From: an uncultured Candidatus Saccharibacteria bacterium
GTDB taxonomy: Bacteria > Patescibacteriota > Saccharimonadia > Saccharimonadales > Saccharimonadaceae
Assembly: GCA_947087275.1 (NCBI GenBank)
Contig: CAMUBZ010000001.1
Coordinates: 1-64,000, forward strand
DNA: 64,000 nucleotides
Reading direction: 5' to 3'
Shown here: in pieces, positions 23,359 through 31,473 of the stretch
How the letters are laid out: each line of letters begins with the position of its first letter
Numbering within the stretch: the stretch's first letter is position 1
The notes under the pieces: generated by a model
Databases searched by the model: none
What the model saw: the letters and a program-made list of their open reading frames with translations, nothing else
What the model was told of the DNA's origin: nothing
Translations under genes and position numbers: made by a program

Positions 23359-26166
23359 ATGGCGGGAGAGAGTACGGGGCCAAATACTGGGGACATCACT
23401 GCGCAGATTGAGCAGGCGCGGCAAGCGATTCAGCAGTTTCAAGAATCTGGGAAGATGATGCTAGCGGGGTTGGAGGAATGGATTAAAGCGGTCGAGAGCG
23501 AATCCGGGAAGAAGCCTGAGACTTTGTCGGAAGAAGAAATTAACCGGATGCTTGATGAAGTAAGTAAGATAAATGTTGATAGATATGGCAATGGGTTCTC
23601 TAAGGAGACATGGCAGCGTTTGCAGGATTTGGCGGAAAAAGATTCTGAAGAGTTTTTAAAAGTATGCGCAGAGTTGTTACAGGGCGCACAAAGTAGTGGT
23701 GTCGAGGCAGGGTATCAACATGCGCAGAAAGAGATTGCGCAGCTTCTAGATGGTAAGTCGGCGGAAGAATTTTTGGCTGAACAACAGGAAGTGATAGATA
23801 GACTGAAAGCTGATGCGGCTATGGAAGAAGGAAGTATTGTTGCTCAAATTCAAGATTTGCCACAGCAAGATAGAGGTGAAGCAGAGAAACAACTGAGGAC
23901 TAAAAATTTGGACAAAATTGAAGCGGAACTGGCCGAAGCGCAGCGCAAGTATAATCTGATTGCAAATTTACAGAAAGGCAACAATGTTGAGCTGGTTTTG
24001 CCAAAAGCGTCCGATGAGGTTGTGGGTTCTGCAAAAAATAGTGAGCAAGAGTCTCCTATGGCTTATAATATAGAGCTGCCAAAATTAGATCCTTTGAGTG
24101 CTTCTTATAACACTGAAAAACAGGCTCGACGTTCAAGGGCCGAGAAGTTCGTGATGGATTCGAAGGGGATTATGTCGGCTAATTTTGGTGAGGAAATACT
24201 GAGGCGACTGAATGAACTTGAAGAACTTGAGAAACAAGAAGTTGAAAAGAGCCGAGATGATTTTGAATCTTCTACTAGTGGAGGCTCGGATGACGATATA
24301 CGGAAGACTGCGGAAGAGGCAGGTAAGTCATCATTCCGGACTAGGCCGACACGCACTGAGGAGCAAGCAAAGCGCGAGTATCGAGAAGGGCTTAGTAAGT
24401 GGGCGCGTGAGGTGACTCCAGGTAGATTAGACCCAGAGGTGGCCAAGATTTATGCCGAAGAGCAGGCTAAGAAAGAATATGATGAGAATTTAGCAAAATG
24501 GGCGGAAGAAGAATCAAAGAATCCGAACAAGAATCGGTTTGGTGACCCAGAGTTACCACCCGAAGAGAAAGAACGGTTGGTCGGGAAGATTTTTGGGGCT
24601 TTGCGAGGCAGAAAGCCTTTGAAACGAAGAGCATTTAAGGCGACTATGGGGCTTGCGTTGGCTTTGACCTTGTTTGGCGCGCGCGCCAATACGATTGTGG
24701 CGCAAGGTGATGGTGATGTGACTTCTGTTACGTCTGTGTCTACTACGCTTGAAGACTTTGGGGCTGAGGCTCCTGGTACTGGTGACATAGTAAAAATTTT
24801 TGAAGATGCCGGCGTAGCCGGAGATTCTGCTGTGGAACTAGCAGAATCTCTTGGAATGTCAGCAGAAGATTTATATGGTGGAGAGATCGATTACTCGCAG
24901 CATGATTTGTTGGCGGAAGGTACGGCATTGTATGAAGGGATTGCGGATCGAGAATCGAGTTTTGTGACGTCTAGCGGAATGATTATGGATATGGCGAAGT
25001 ATAATGACAAAGCACGCCACGGTAATCATTTTGCGGCGAGCATTGTGGATTTGCGAGACGACAAAGAAGCACTGATCAATGCTTTGATGGAAAATAATAT
25101 TGAGTTGCCATATCAGTTAGCCGCAACAACGGCAGCAATGCCAGAATTATTGCGGGCTTGTGGGGTGGACGAATCGATTATTACAAATGAGAACGTGGCG
25201 GAACGAGCGCAGGCCGTGATGGATGCGATGTTGGCTGATGGCGGTGGTGATTTGCAAAAGAAGTTAGCAGCGGCGTTGAACATCGCGATACGTAACGAAA
25301 ATACAGACATTAAAGTGTATCAAGAATATGGTTTGGAGCGGACGTTCTATGTCAAGCCATTCGAGGCACAAAATGTGGATAAATCTGGTGATATCCAGCT
25401 GGCGACTGACGTCAAGCAGCGTGATGGTGATTGGCAGATACAAATCACCGTCGTGTATAAAGATGAGGCACAAGATAAAATTACGCGTGAAGTGGTTGAT
25501 TTGAGTGGGCTTTGTGGTGGGCAGGTGAATCTGTATGCTGAAAGTTATGTGGTACGTAAGGTAATTACGGACGAAGCAGGTAAAGAACATGAAGATGTTG
25601 GCGTGGTGACATTTGTGACGACAGAACACAATGATGGGACGACGGAGCAAGAGGTAATTTATACTGATTTAAACACCGGCAAGCCGGATGGCGAACAGCC
25701 TGAAGGTGAGAAAACGCCTGAGGAGGGAGAGGGCGAGGACCAAGAAACGATAAAAGCAAAGAATGCAGCGAATTTGGTTGCAGGTATGGATCATGGCTTG
25801 CATGGGGAAGGGGTTAATAATCCTGCGAATTCTACTGCGAATGTGGTACCGGAGTTGAAGGACAATGGTGACGGTACGTTCACCTACGTTTCCAATGATG
25901 GCACAACGGCGACTGTTAAGGATGGTCAAGTTGTGAGTGTGGCGGATGGTGCTGGAACTGTTGAGGTGGCGAGTGGGAATACAGATGCGGTAGGTACGGT
26001 GACTGGAAACCCGTTGGAAGTCAAGACTGAAGAAGGTAAGTCGGCGGAAGTGAAGACTGAAGAAGGTAAGCCTGCAGAGGTTAAGATTGACGAGAGCAAG
26101 CCCGCAGAAGTCAAGGTCGAAGAGGGCAAGACATATACTCAGGCTGATTATGATAGTGCATTATAA
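23359..26166 (+). CDS. large single-pass membrane protein with coiled-coil cytoplasmic domain
   Basis: The 935-aa protein has a highly charged helical N-terminal half (1-420), with a basic segment (GALRGRKPLKRRAFK) just before one predicted transmembrane helix (about 429-447, MGLALALTLFGARANTIVA). An extracytoplasmic region follows, with an alpha-rich part (450-640), a beta-rich part (640-770) and a low-complexity tail with four imperfect 10-residue repeats (AEVKTEEGKP type, encoded near 26020-26130). No family is recognised. The DUF5663-like gene before it and the surface protein after it suggest an envelope complex. Confidence 0.72.
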   Translation: MAGESTGPNTGDITAQIEQARQAIQQFQESGKMMLAGLEEWIKAVESESGKKPETLSEEEINRMLDEVSKINVDRYGNGFSKETWQRLQDLAEKDSEEFLKVCAELLQGAQSSGVEAGYQHAQKEIAQLLDGKSAEEFLAEQQEVIDRLKADAAMEEGSIVAQIQDLPQQDRGEAEKQLRTKNLDKIEAELAEAQRKYNLIANLQKGNNVELVLPKASDEVVGSAKNSEQESPMAYNIELPKLDPLSASYNTEKQARRSRAEKFVMDSKGIMSANFGEEILRRLNELEELEKQEVEKSRDDFESSTSGGSDDDIRKTAEEAGKSSFRTRPTRTEEQAKREYREGLSKWAREVTPGRLDPEVAKIYAEEQAKKEYDENLAKWAEEESKNPNKNRFGDPELPPEEKERLVGKIFGALRGRKPLKRRAFKATMGLALALTLFGARANTIVAQGDGDVTSVTSVSTTLEDFGAEAPGTGDIVKIFEDAGVAGDSAVELAESLGMSAEDLYGGEIDYSQHDLLAEGTALYEGIADRESSFVTSSGMIMDMAKYNDKARHGNHFAASIVDLRDDKEALINALMENNIELPYQLAATTAAMPELLRACGVDESIITNENVAERAQAVMDAMLADGGGDLQKKLAAALNIAIRNENTDIKVYQEYGLERTFYVKPFEAQNVDKSGDIQLATDVKQRDGDWQIQITVVYKDEAQDKITREVVDLSGLCGGQVNLYAESYVVRKVITDEAGKEHEDVGVVTFVTTEHNDGTTEQEVIYTDLNTGKPDGEQPEGEKTPEEGEGEDQETIKAKNAANLVAGMDHGLHGEGVNNPANSTANVVPELKDNGDGTFTYVSNDGTTATVKDGQVVSVADGAGTVEVASGNTDAVGTVTGNPLEVKTEEGKSAEVKTEEGKPAEVKIDESKPAEVKVEEGKTYTQADYDSAL

Positions 26167-26187
26167 AAACTAAAAAAGGAGAAAATA

Positions 26188-27075
26188 ATGAAAAAGCAAA
26201 GAAAATGGTTTATGGGATTAGTAGCGGCAGTGATGTCGTTAGGATTGATGTTGAGCGGAGTGCCGGTAAGCGCTTGGGGGCCAGAACGTCCGACCTATAC
26301 GATGGCCCATCCGGCCGAAAAGGCGGTGTTTAATTCCATTACGGATAACGCTGCGATTGGGGATGAGCGTGATTTTGTGCGGATTGCGGAGGTTGATTCC
26401 GGCAAGGCTTTTACGAGTGAGCTAATTATAGAGCCAGATAAAGATTATATTGTGATGATTTATTATCACAATGATGCTTCGGCTACTTTTAACGATGTGG
26501 CGCATAATCGTGTGGGTTTTGCTGAAAATGTGCGCATGTCATCATTCTTTCCGAGTAAGCTGGACAAGGGTGAGCGTGGCAAAGTGGATGGCGTGATTAC
26601 CGCATCAAATACTGACCCAGCGTCGGTATGGGATGAGGCTTATATCACTGCGAGGGAAGCAGTAACTTTGGAATATATTGAGGGCAGTGCGGTAATTAGG
26701 AATCAGAAAGGCTCTGATGGGACCTTGTTAAGTGCGGCATTATTTACGAATGAAGGTGTATTGCTTGGAACAAATAGTCTGAATGGGCTAGTGCCTGGTT
26801 GTGATGAATATGCCGGGCAGGTGTTTTATCGTTTCCACACAACTGGCATAACAGCGGCGGAACCAGAAACTCCTGAGACTCCAGAGGAGCCAGACGTACC
26901 GGTCGTGCCGGATGAACCAACGCCGGAAGTTCCGGAAGAATTGCCGACGACAGGTCCGGCAGAAGTGGCCTTGGCGGTGGTGATTATCTTGGCGATTGCG
27001 GCTGGTGGATTCTACTGGTATAAGACACACAAGGCTGTGCGCAGAGTCACCAAGCGAGCTAAAGGCCGGAAATAA
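26188..27075 (+). CDS. secreted surface protein with LPXTG-type sorting signal
   Basis: The 295-aa protein has a signal peptide (MKKQRKWFMGLVAAVMSLGL, cleavage after VSA-W), an extracytoplasmic domain of about 200 residues, a Pro/Glu-rich spacer of PEEPDVPVVPDEP type, then LPTTG (252-256), a hydrophobic helix and a basic tail (RRVTKRAKGRK). This is the classic sortase anchor. The domain ending LGTNSLNGLVPGCDEYAGQV resembles a repeat often seen in CPR surface proteins. An AAAAAAGGAG site precedes ATG. No intact sortase gene lies in this window. Confidence 0.85.
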   Translation: MKKQRKWFMGLVAAVMSLGLMLSGVPVSAWGPERPTYTMAHPAEKAVFNSITDNAAIGDERDFVRIAEVDSGKAFTSELIIEPDKDYIVMIYYHNDASATFNDVAHNRVGFAENVRMSSFFPSKLDKGERGKVDGVITASNTDPASVWDEAYITAREAVTLEYIEGSAVIRNQKGSDGTLLSAALFTNEGVLLGTNSLNGLVPGCDEYAGQVFYRFHTTGITAAEPETPETPEEPDVPVVPDEPTPEVPEELPTTGPAEVALAVVIILAIAAGGFYWYKTHKAVRRVTKRAKGRK

Positions 27076-27087
27076 ACGTAAATAGTA

Positions 27088-27149
27088 TTGACTTTTTAGA
27101 CAAAGTGTGATACAATAGAAAGATAGGGATGTAAATATCCCTATCTTTT
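27088..27149 (+). promoter_or_regulatory. promoter directly followed by a terminator, upstream of rplU
   Basis: TTGACT (27088-27093), 17 nt, TACAAT (27111-27116). From the expected start site the RNA immediately folds as GATAGGGAT/ATCCCTATC (27122-27145) and then a T-rich run. This would give a ~30-nt RNA or act as an attenuator for rplU. A second weaker -10 (TATGATAAAAT, about 27169-27180) lies nearer the gene. Confidence 0.55.
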
Positions 27150-27211
27150 GGCTTGTTTTTTGCGTAAAAGTATGATAAAATGGCAAAAGATAATAATTTT
27201 AAGGGAAAATT

Positions 27212-27520
27212 ATGAAGAAAGCAGTTGTACTCATCGGCGGGAAGCAATATCTGGTCGAAGAGAAAGAGACCCTACGGGTGGACCTCCTCCCGGCAGGCAC
27301 AAAAGAGCTCGAAACTGGTGCTTTGCTTGTAATTGATGGCGACAAGGTTTCTGTTGGTACGCCAGAAGTGAAAGGCGTGAAAGTTTCGGCAAAAGTAGTA
27401 GAAGAGAAGGTTGCCGGGGACAAGATCCGGGTGATTCGCTACCACTCCAAGAAACGTGTCCACAAAGAGACGGGTCATCGTCAAAAATATTCGATGATTC
27501 AAATCGAAAAGATTGGCTAA
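27212..27520 (+). CDS. rplU: 50S ribosomal protein bL21
   Basis: The 102-aa protein fits bL21 throughout: KKAVVLIGGKQYLVEEKET, the loop before VRVIRYHSKKRVHKETGHRQ, and the terminal IQIEKIG. It binds 23S rRNA. The usual partner rpmA (bL27) does not follow, which is atypical. A terminator at 27529-27557 isolates the gene. Confidence 0.95.
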   Translation: MKKAVVLIGGKQYLVEEKETLRVDLLPAGTKELETGALLVIDGDKVSVGTPEVKGVKVSAKVVEEKVAGDKIRVIRYHSKKRVHKETGHRQKYSMIQIEKIG

Positions 27521-27528
27521 TAGCTAGT

Positions 27529-27557
27529 AAAAAATCGCTCCGGTAGGGGCGATTTTT
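27529..27557. terminator. bidirectional terminator
   Basis: AAAAATCGC/GCGATTTTT stem with A and T runs on either side. Confidence 0.85.
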
Positions 27558-27574
27558 GTGCTATACTGAGGATA

Positions 27575-29212
27575 ATGACTCGGAGGATGAAATTAGGTTT
27601 GGTATTGGCTATTGTGGTGCAGACAATAGTTTATCTTCTGGCGGGCGTGAGTAAAGCCTATATCCATATGGATGAGGCGTATTCGCTAGCGTTGGCGCAA
27701 TATGACAAGATTGACATTACTGAGAATGCAGATTTTTACAATACTTGGCATACCGATGAATATTATCAAGATTATTTGGCTGTACAGGAAAAGGATCATG
27801 AGAATTGGCGACCGGTGTATGAGAATCAGAAGAATGATGTGCATCCGCCGCTGTATTATCTCTTGTTGCGTACTGTCATGGGGCTGGCGCCAGGGCGGTT
27901 TTCCAAATGGCCGGGAATAATTTTGAATATTATAATTATGGCGGGGTGTACGGTATTCTTGTATTTGATTTTATGTAAGTTACTGGCAAAAGAGAAAAAT
28001 GCGGCGTGGAAAGCACTAGCAGTGGCACTGATAGCCGGGTTGACGGTGGCGGGGGTGAGTACGGCGGTGTATATTCGGATGTATGCTTTGCTGGAGTTGA
28101 TGGTGCTCGCGACATTGTGGCTACATTTGAAGTGGCGAGAACAGAAGAACCCTGGAATTGGCTGGTATGTAGCGATTGGCGTGATGGCGGTTTTGGGTGT
28201 ACTGACGCAATATTATTATTTGTTCTTTTTGGCGGGGTTAGTTTTGGTGGTGATGGTGCAGGATATAAGACGGAAAAATTGGCGAGATTTGGCAAAATAT
28301 TTAGGAAGTTTGGCTGTGGCAGGTGGGTTGGTATTGCTAATTTGGCCGCATATTTTGCAACATATGTTTTTTGGCTACCGCGGACAAGGGGTACTAAGCA
28401 ACTTGGTTAACTTGCCGGTGTTAGTCGGGCATTTGTGGGACTACTTTTGGATTGTGGATTATAATGTGTTCCATCGGACATTGCCATTTCTTTTACTTGT
28501 ATGTGCTGTTTGTATCTTTTTTGCAGGCACTTGGCTCGGCCCGTCGTTACGGGCGAGCCGGCGTTCGTCTCGCTCCCCGTTGGTCGCGAATGCTGCTAAA
28601 AAGACACAACCCACGCAAGACGTACAAAACATGGTATTATGGCCGACGGTGATATATTTTGTGCTAGCGGCAGTGGCCTCGCCGTTTATTGAATTGCGTT
28701 ATATTATGCCGGTTTGCGGGTTGATTTTTGCGCTTGTAATTTATGGAATGTATAAATTGCTGAAGGATATTTTGGCAGAAAAGTGGCGAAATGTTGTAAT
28801 TTTTACAACAATGTTTGTGGTGATTGTGGCGGCGCCAGTGCAGATTGGCTTGGGGTGGATGCGCGTGGAGTTGTTATACCGTGACCGTCAGGCGGTAATG
28901 ACAGCTGTGACAGAGAACCCAGATGTGCCGATTTTGTATTTTATTACCACTGAGAATAACCGATTTTTGGATAATATTTTACCATTCGCAGAGGCTAAGG
29001 AATCATATTTGGCGTTGGACTTGTTGGAGCCGACAAAACGGAATGTAGAGCAGATTTTGGCAGGGAAGGACTTGGGGCAAGGATTATTGGTTTTTGTGAG
29101 TAGCAGTCAAGATCAGGAAAAGGCTTTGGTGGCAGTCTCGCAAGCCACTGGGTTAGCCGAGGTGGAATATGTGCAAGGGGTAAATACGTGTGATGTATAC
29201 TATTTGCATTAA
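27575..29212 (+). CDS. GT-C fold (GT39/ArnT-like) membrane glycosyltransferase, with palindrome insertion
   Basis: The 545-aa integral membrane protein has about 11 hydrophobic segments. In the first periplasmic loop it carries MDEAYSLALAQYD, matching the catalytic D-E pair of polyprenyl-phosphate-sugar-using GT-C enzymes, followed by HPPLYYLLLR. It probably moves a sugar from an undecaprenyl carrier to a surface acceptor. Near residues 315-345 a hydrophilic segment rich in R and S is encoded by a palindromic element (28515-28604), kept in frame. TATACT lies 7 nt before ATG: leaderless. Confidence 0.8.
   Translation: MTRRMKLGLVLAIVVQTIVYLLAGVSKAYIHMDEAYSLALAQYDKIDITENADFYNTWHTDEYYQDYLAVQEKDHENWRPVYENQKNDVHPPLYYLLLRTVMGLAPGRFSKWPGIILNIIIMAGCTVFLYLILCKLLAKEKNAAWKALAVALIAGLTVAGVSTAVYIRMYALLELMVLATLWLHLKWREQKNPGIGWYVAIGVMAVLGVLTQYYYLFFLAGLVLVVMVQDIRRKNWRDLAKYLGSLAVAGGLVLLIWPHILQHMFFGYRGQGVLSNLVNLPVLVGHLWDYFWIVDYNVFHRTLPFLLLVCAVCIFFAGTWLGPSLRASRRSSRSPLVANAAKKTQPTQDVQNMVLWPTVIYFVLAAVASPFIELRYIMPVCGLIFALVIYGMYKLLKDILAEKWRNVVIFTTMFVVIVAAPVQIGLGWMRVELLYRDRQAVMTAVTENPDVPILYFITTENNRFLDNILPFAEAKESYLALDLLEPTKRNVEQILAGKDLGQGLLVFVSSSQDQEKALVAVSQATGLAEVEYVQGVNTCDVYYLH
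28515..28604. repeat. palindromic element inside the glycosyltransferase
   Basis: TCTTTTTTGCAGGCA (28515-28529) pairs with TGCTGCTAAAAAGA (28591-28604), and an inner stem GGCTCG/CGAGCC carries the hairpin GGCCCGTCGTTACGGGC (28538-28554), identical to that in the fmt element. Confidence 0.75.
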
Positions 29213-29237
29213 AGTTGTGATATAATTGAAAGTAGTT

Positions 29238-30005
29238 ATGGCTAAGGTGATTTGTATTACGAACCAAAAGGGTGGTGTCGGCAAGACGACGACGTCGGTA
29301 AACTTGGCGTATTTCTTGGCAAAGGATAAGTTTCGGGTGCTCTTGGTGGATGTGGATCCACAAGGGAATGCTTCAAGCGGTCTGGGTTTGGAGAAGACGG
29401 GACTTGAGACGAGTATGACAGAAGTGATGTTGGGAGTATCAAAATTCTCGGATATTATTGTGCGGACGGCGTTTAAGAACTTTGATTTGGCGCCAACCAC
29501 ACCGCAGTTAGCCAATGCAGAAGTTGAGATGGCGGGCATGAAACAGAAATTTGCAGTGCTAAAGAAGGCGATTGCGACGGTGGCTGACGATTATGATTAT
29601 GTAATTATTGATTCGCCACCGAGTTTATCACTGCTTACGGTGAATGGGATGATCGCAGCGGATTATTTGATTTTGCCAGTTCAGACGGAGTTTTATGCAC
29701 TTGAAGGAGTGGCGCAGTTATTAGAGAGTATGGCGATGGTGAAGAAGGCGATGAATCCAGATTTGAAATTGTTGGGTGTGCTGGCGACAATGTATGATAA
29801 GCGCACGTCATTGTCGGCGGAAGTTTTGGCAGAAGTGCGCAAATACTTTAAGGAAAAGGTGTTTCGGACGAGTATTCCACGCAATGTGCGCGTGGCGGAG
29901 GCTCCGAGCCATGGTGTGCCAGTAGGGGCATATGACAAGTTTAGTAAGGGGGCAAAGGCGTACAAAGAATTTGCGCGTGAGGTAGAGGAAAGGACAGAGC
30001 AATAA
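29238..30005 (+). CDS. parA: chromosome partition ATPase ParA (Soj)
   Basis: The 255-aa deviant Walker A ATPase has ITNQKGGVGKTTTSVNLA at its N-terminus, DVDPQGNASSGLG, and VIIDSPPSLSLLTVNG (Walker B). It positions the replication origin with ParB. ATG 29238 is chosen because it puts KVICITNQKGG at the start; TATAAT lies 11 nt upstream. parB starts 2 nt after the stop. Confidence 0.95.
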   Translation: MAKVICITNQKGGVGKTTTSVNLAYFLAKDKFRVLLVDVDPQGNASSGLGLEKTGLETSMTEVMLGVSKFSDIIVRTAFKNFDLAPTTPQLANAEVEMAGMKQKFAVLKKAIATVADDYDYVIIDSPPSLSLLTVNGMIAADYLILPVQTEFYALEGVAQLLESMAMVKKAMNPDLKLLGVLATMYDKRTSLSAEVLAEVRKYFKEKVFRTSIPRNVRVAEAPSHGVPVGAYDKFSKGAKAYKEFAREVEERTEQ

Positions 30006-30007
30006 TC

Positions 30008-30856
30008 ATGGCGAAGAAGAGCATGGGTTTGGGACGTGGGTTTGAAAGTCTGATTCCAACGAATTTGGTAGAAGAGGAGTTTGATCCTACACTTAAAGAA
30101 GACCAAAAAATGAGTCAGTTGGTGGAGTTGGACATCGAAACGGTGGTGCGCGATGAAGAGCAACCACGCAAGAATTTTACCAAAGAGAGCCTAAATGAAC
30201 TAGCGGCGTCGATCAAAGAACATGGCGTGTTGCAGCCGATTGTGGTGGTGAAGGTAGGGAAGAATTATCAGATTGTGGCGGGTGAGCGGCGTTGGCGGGC
30301 ATCGCAGATTGCAGGGCTTGAGAAGATCCCGGCAATTGTGCGGACTTTGAATGCTCAGAATAAGTTGGAACTTTCGATTATTGAGAATGCACAGCGTGAG
30401 GATTTGAATCCGATTGAGCTGGCGACGGCATATGCAAAGTTAAAAAATCAGTTTAACCTTTCGAATGAAGAGATTGGGCAACGTGTAGGTAAGAGTGCCG
30501 GTAGCGTGGTAAACACCATGCGGCTTTTGAAGTTGCCAGAGGAAGCCAAAAAGGCGATGCAGGAGCATAATCTGATGGAGGGTCCGATGCGACCGTTGAT
30601 TTCGGCAGAGCCGGAGATGGTGCATGAGATTTTGCCCAAGATGATTGAAGAGGGCTGGTCGGCGCGTAAAGTGGAACGCTATATTGCGGATCATAAGAAG
30701 AAGAGTTCGACCAATGTGATTAAAAATACACCGTATGTCAAAGAGGAAGCCAAACTTTGCAAGAAATATGACGCAGAAGTGCGAGTGCGGGGGCGTAGCG
30801 TGACTTTTAGCGCCAAGAATGATGAAGAATTTCGAGCATTGCTAGAGAAGTTTTAG
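30008..30856 (+). CDS. parB: chromosome partition protein ParB (Spo0J)
   Basis: The 282-aa CTPase and DNA-binding protein has GLGRGFESLIPT at the N-terminus, the CTP-binding segment QPIVVVKVGKNYQIVAGERR and the helix-turn-helix region LSNEEIGQRVGKSAGSVVNT. It should load at parS; I saw no obvious TGTTTCACGTGAAACA-like site nearby. Its gene ends 45 nt before the first FISUMP cassette element. Confidence 0.95.
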   Translation: MAKKSMGLGRGFESLIPTNLVEEEFDPTLKEDQKMSQLVELDIETVVRDEEQPRKNFTKESLNELAASIKEHGVLQPIVVVKVGKNYQIVAGERRWRASQIAGLEKIPAIVRTLNAQNKLELSIIENAQREDLNPIELATAYAKLKNQFNLSNEEIGQRVGKSAGSVVNTMRLLKLPEEAKKAMQEHNLMEGPMRPLISAEPEMVHEILPKMIEEGWSARKVERYIADHKKKSSTNVIKNTPYVKEEAKLCKKYDAEVRVRGRSVTFSAKNDEEFRALLEKF

Positions 30857-30901
30857 GGGTTGTAATATATCATCGTTGTTATGTTATTCTTCTCTCATCT
30901 C

Positions 30902-31132
30902 CTACATACCTAATACAGTACTAAGGCAGCGGAGGGGGAAAGCGAACCAACGTTCAAAGGGTCCTTCTGACGGATCAACAGTAGAGATATTGAAGCTCAG
31001 GTGATAGGCAGTCGCAGATAATATGGATGTATAACTTATCGCTCTTGACGGCCATTCATAACCTGCTTGACCAGCTAGATTAAAAGTAGTTCCGTTGTTT
31101 ATTCCTGGAAGATAGAGTTGCCCGCTGCGCAC
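30902..31132 (-). pseudogene. silent FISUMP C-terminal cassette 1A
   Basis: 76 codons from GTG/ATG-like RSG to the stop in the terminal repeat: RSGQLYLPGINNGTTF, GYEWPSRA, then DPSEGPFERWFAFPLRCLSTVLGM split by variable positions. It has the FISUMP-like W-x-S-R-A and F-P-L-R-C-L signatures but no N-terminal part, signal peptide or promoter. Confidence 0.65.
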
Positions 31133-31148
31133 GATAAATCTTTACTTC

Positions 31149-31376
31149 GTGCGCAGCGGGAACGTTTTTCTAGCTACTGGTATTATGTGGACTACTGGCT
31201 CTAATATGGCAATATGGTCAACATTTACAACATCAGCTAATTGGGCTCATGAGGCCATTCCAAGTGCATATCTACTTTCAGTTGATGGCAATAAAAGTGT
31301 AGCACCATCAGGTGGCCCGGTAGAGCGTAGCAATGGTCTCCCCCTCCGCTGCCTTAGTACTGTATTAGGTATGTAG
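31149..31376 (+). pseudogene. silent FISUMP C-terminal cassette 1B
   Basis: 75 codons reading RSGNVFLATG at the start and APSGGPVERSNGLPLRCL near the end. The interior is far more divergent than the ends (W-S-S-R is replaced). No start signal precedes it apart from the central inverted repeat. Confidence 0.65.
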
Positions 31377-31473
31377 GAAAGAAATTATATAAAAACCTTG
31401 TGATTTGGTGGATTTTTGTTATAATAGAGATATCTAGAAGAACTTCGGGGGTTAAATTAACGGAAAAGGAAAT

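Larger units (their letters stand above)
30901..31377. mobile_element. FISUMP cassette pair with terminal inverted repeats (element 1)
   Basis: Both ends carry the same ~40-bp sequence in inverted orientation, containing ACCTAATACAGTACTAAGG and the GGAGGGGGA motif. Each encodes the C-terminal end FPLRCLSTVLGM plus a stop. In the centre CCCGCTGCGCACG (31121-31133) and CGTGCGCAGCGGG (31148-31160) form a second inverted repeat that encodes the start (V)RSG of each half. The two interiors encode different FISUMP domain versions reading outward. It lies between parB and RNase J and contains no transposase. Confidence 0.8.

Noticed and set aside
30901-31377. Classical insertion sequence or integron
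   Set aside because: No transposase or integrase is present in or near any of the four elements, and the conserved ends do not look like attC sites with the expected core triplets.
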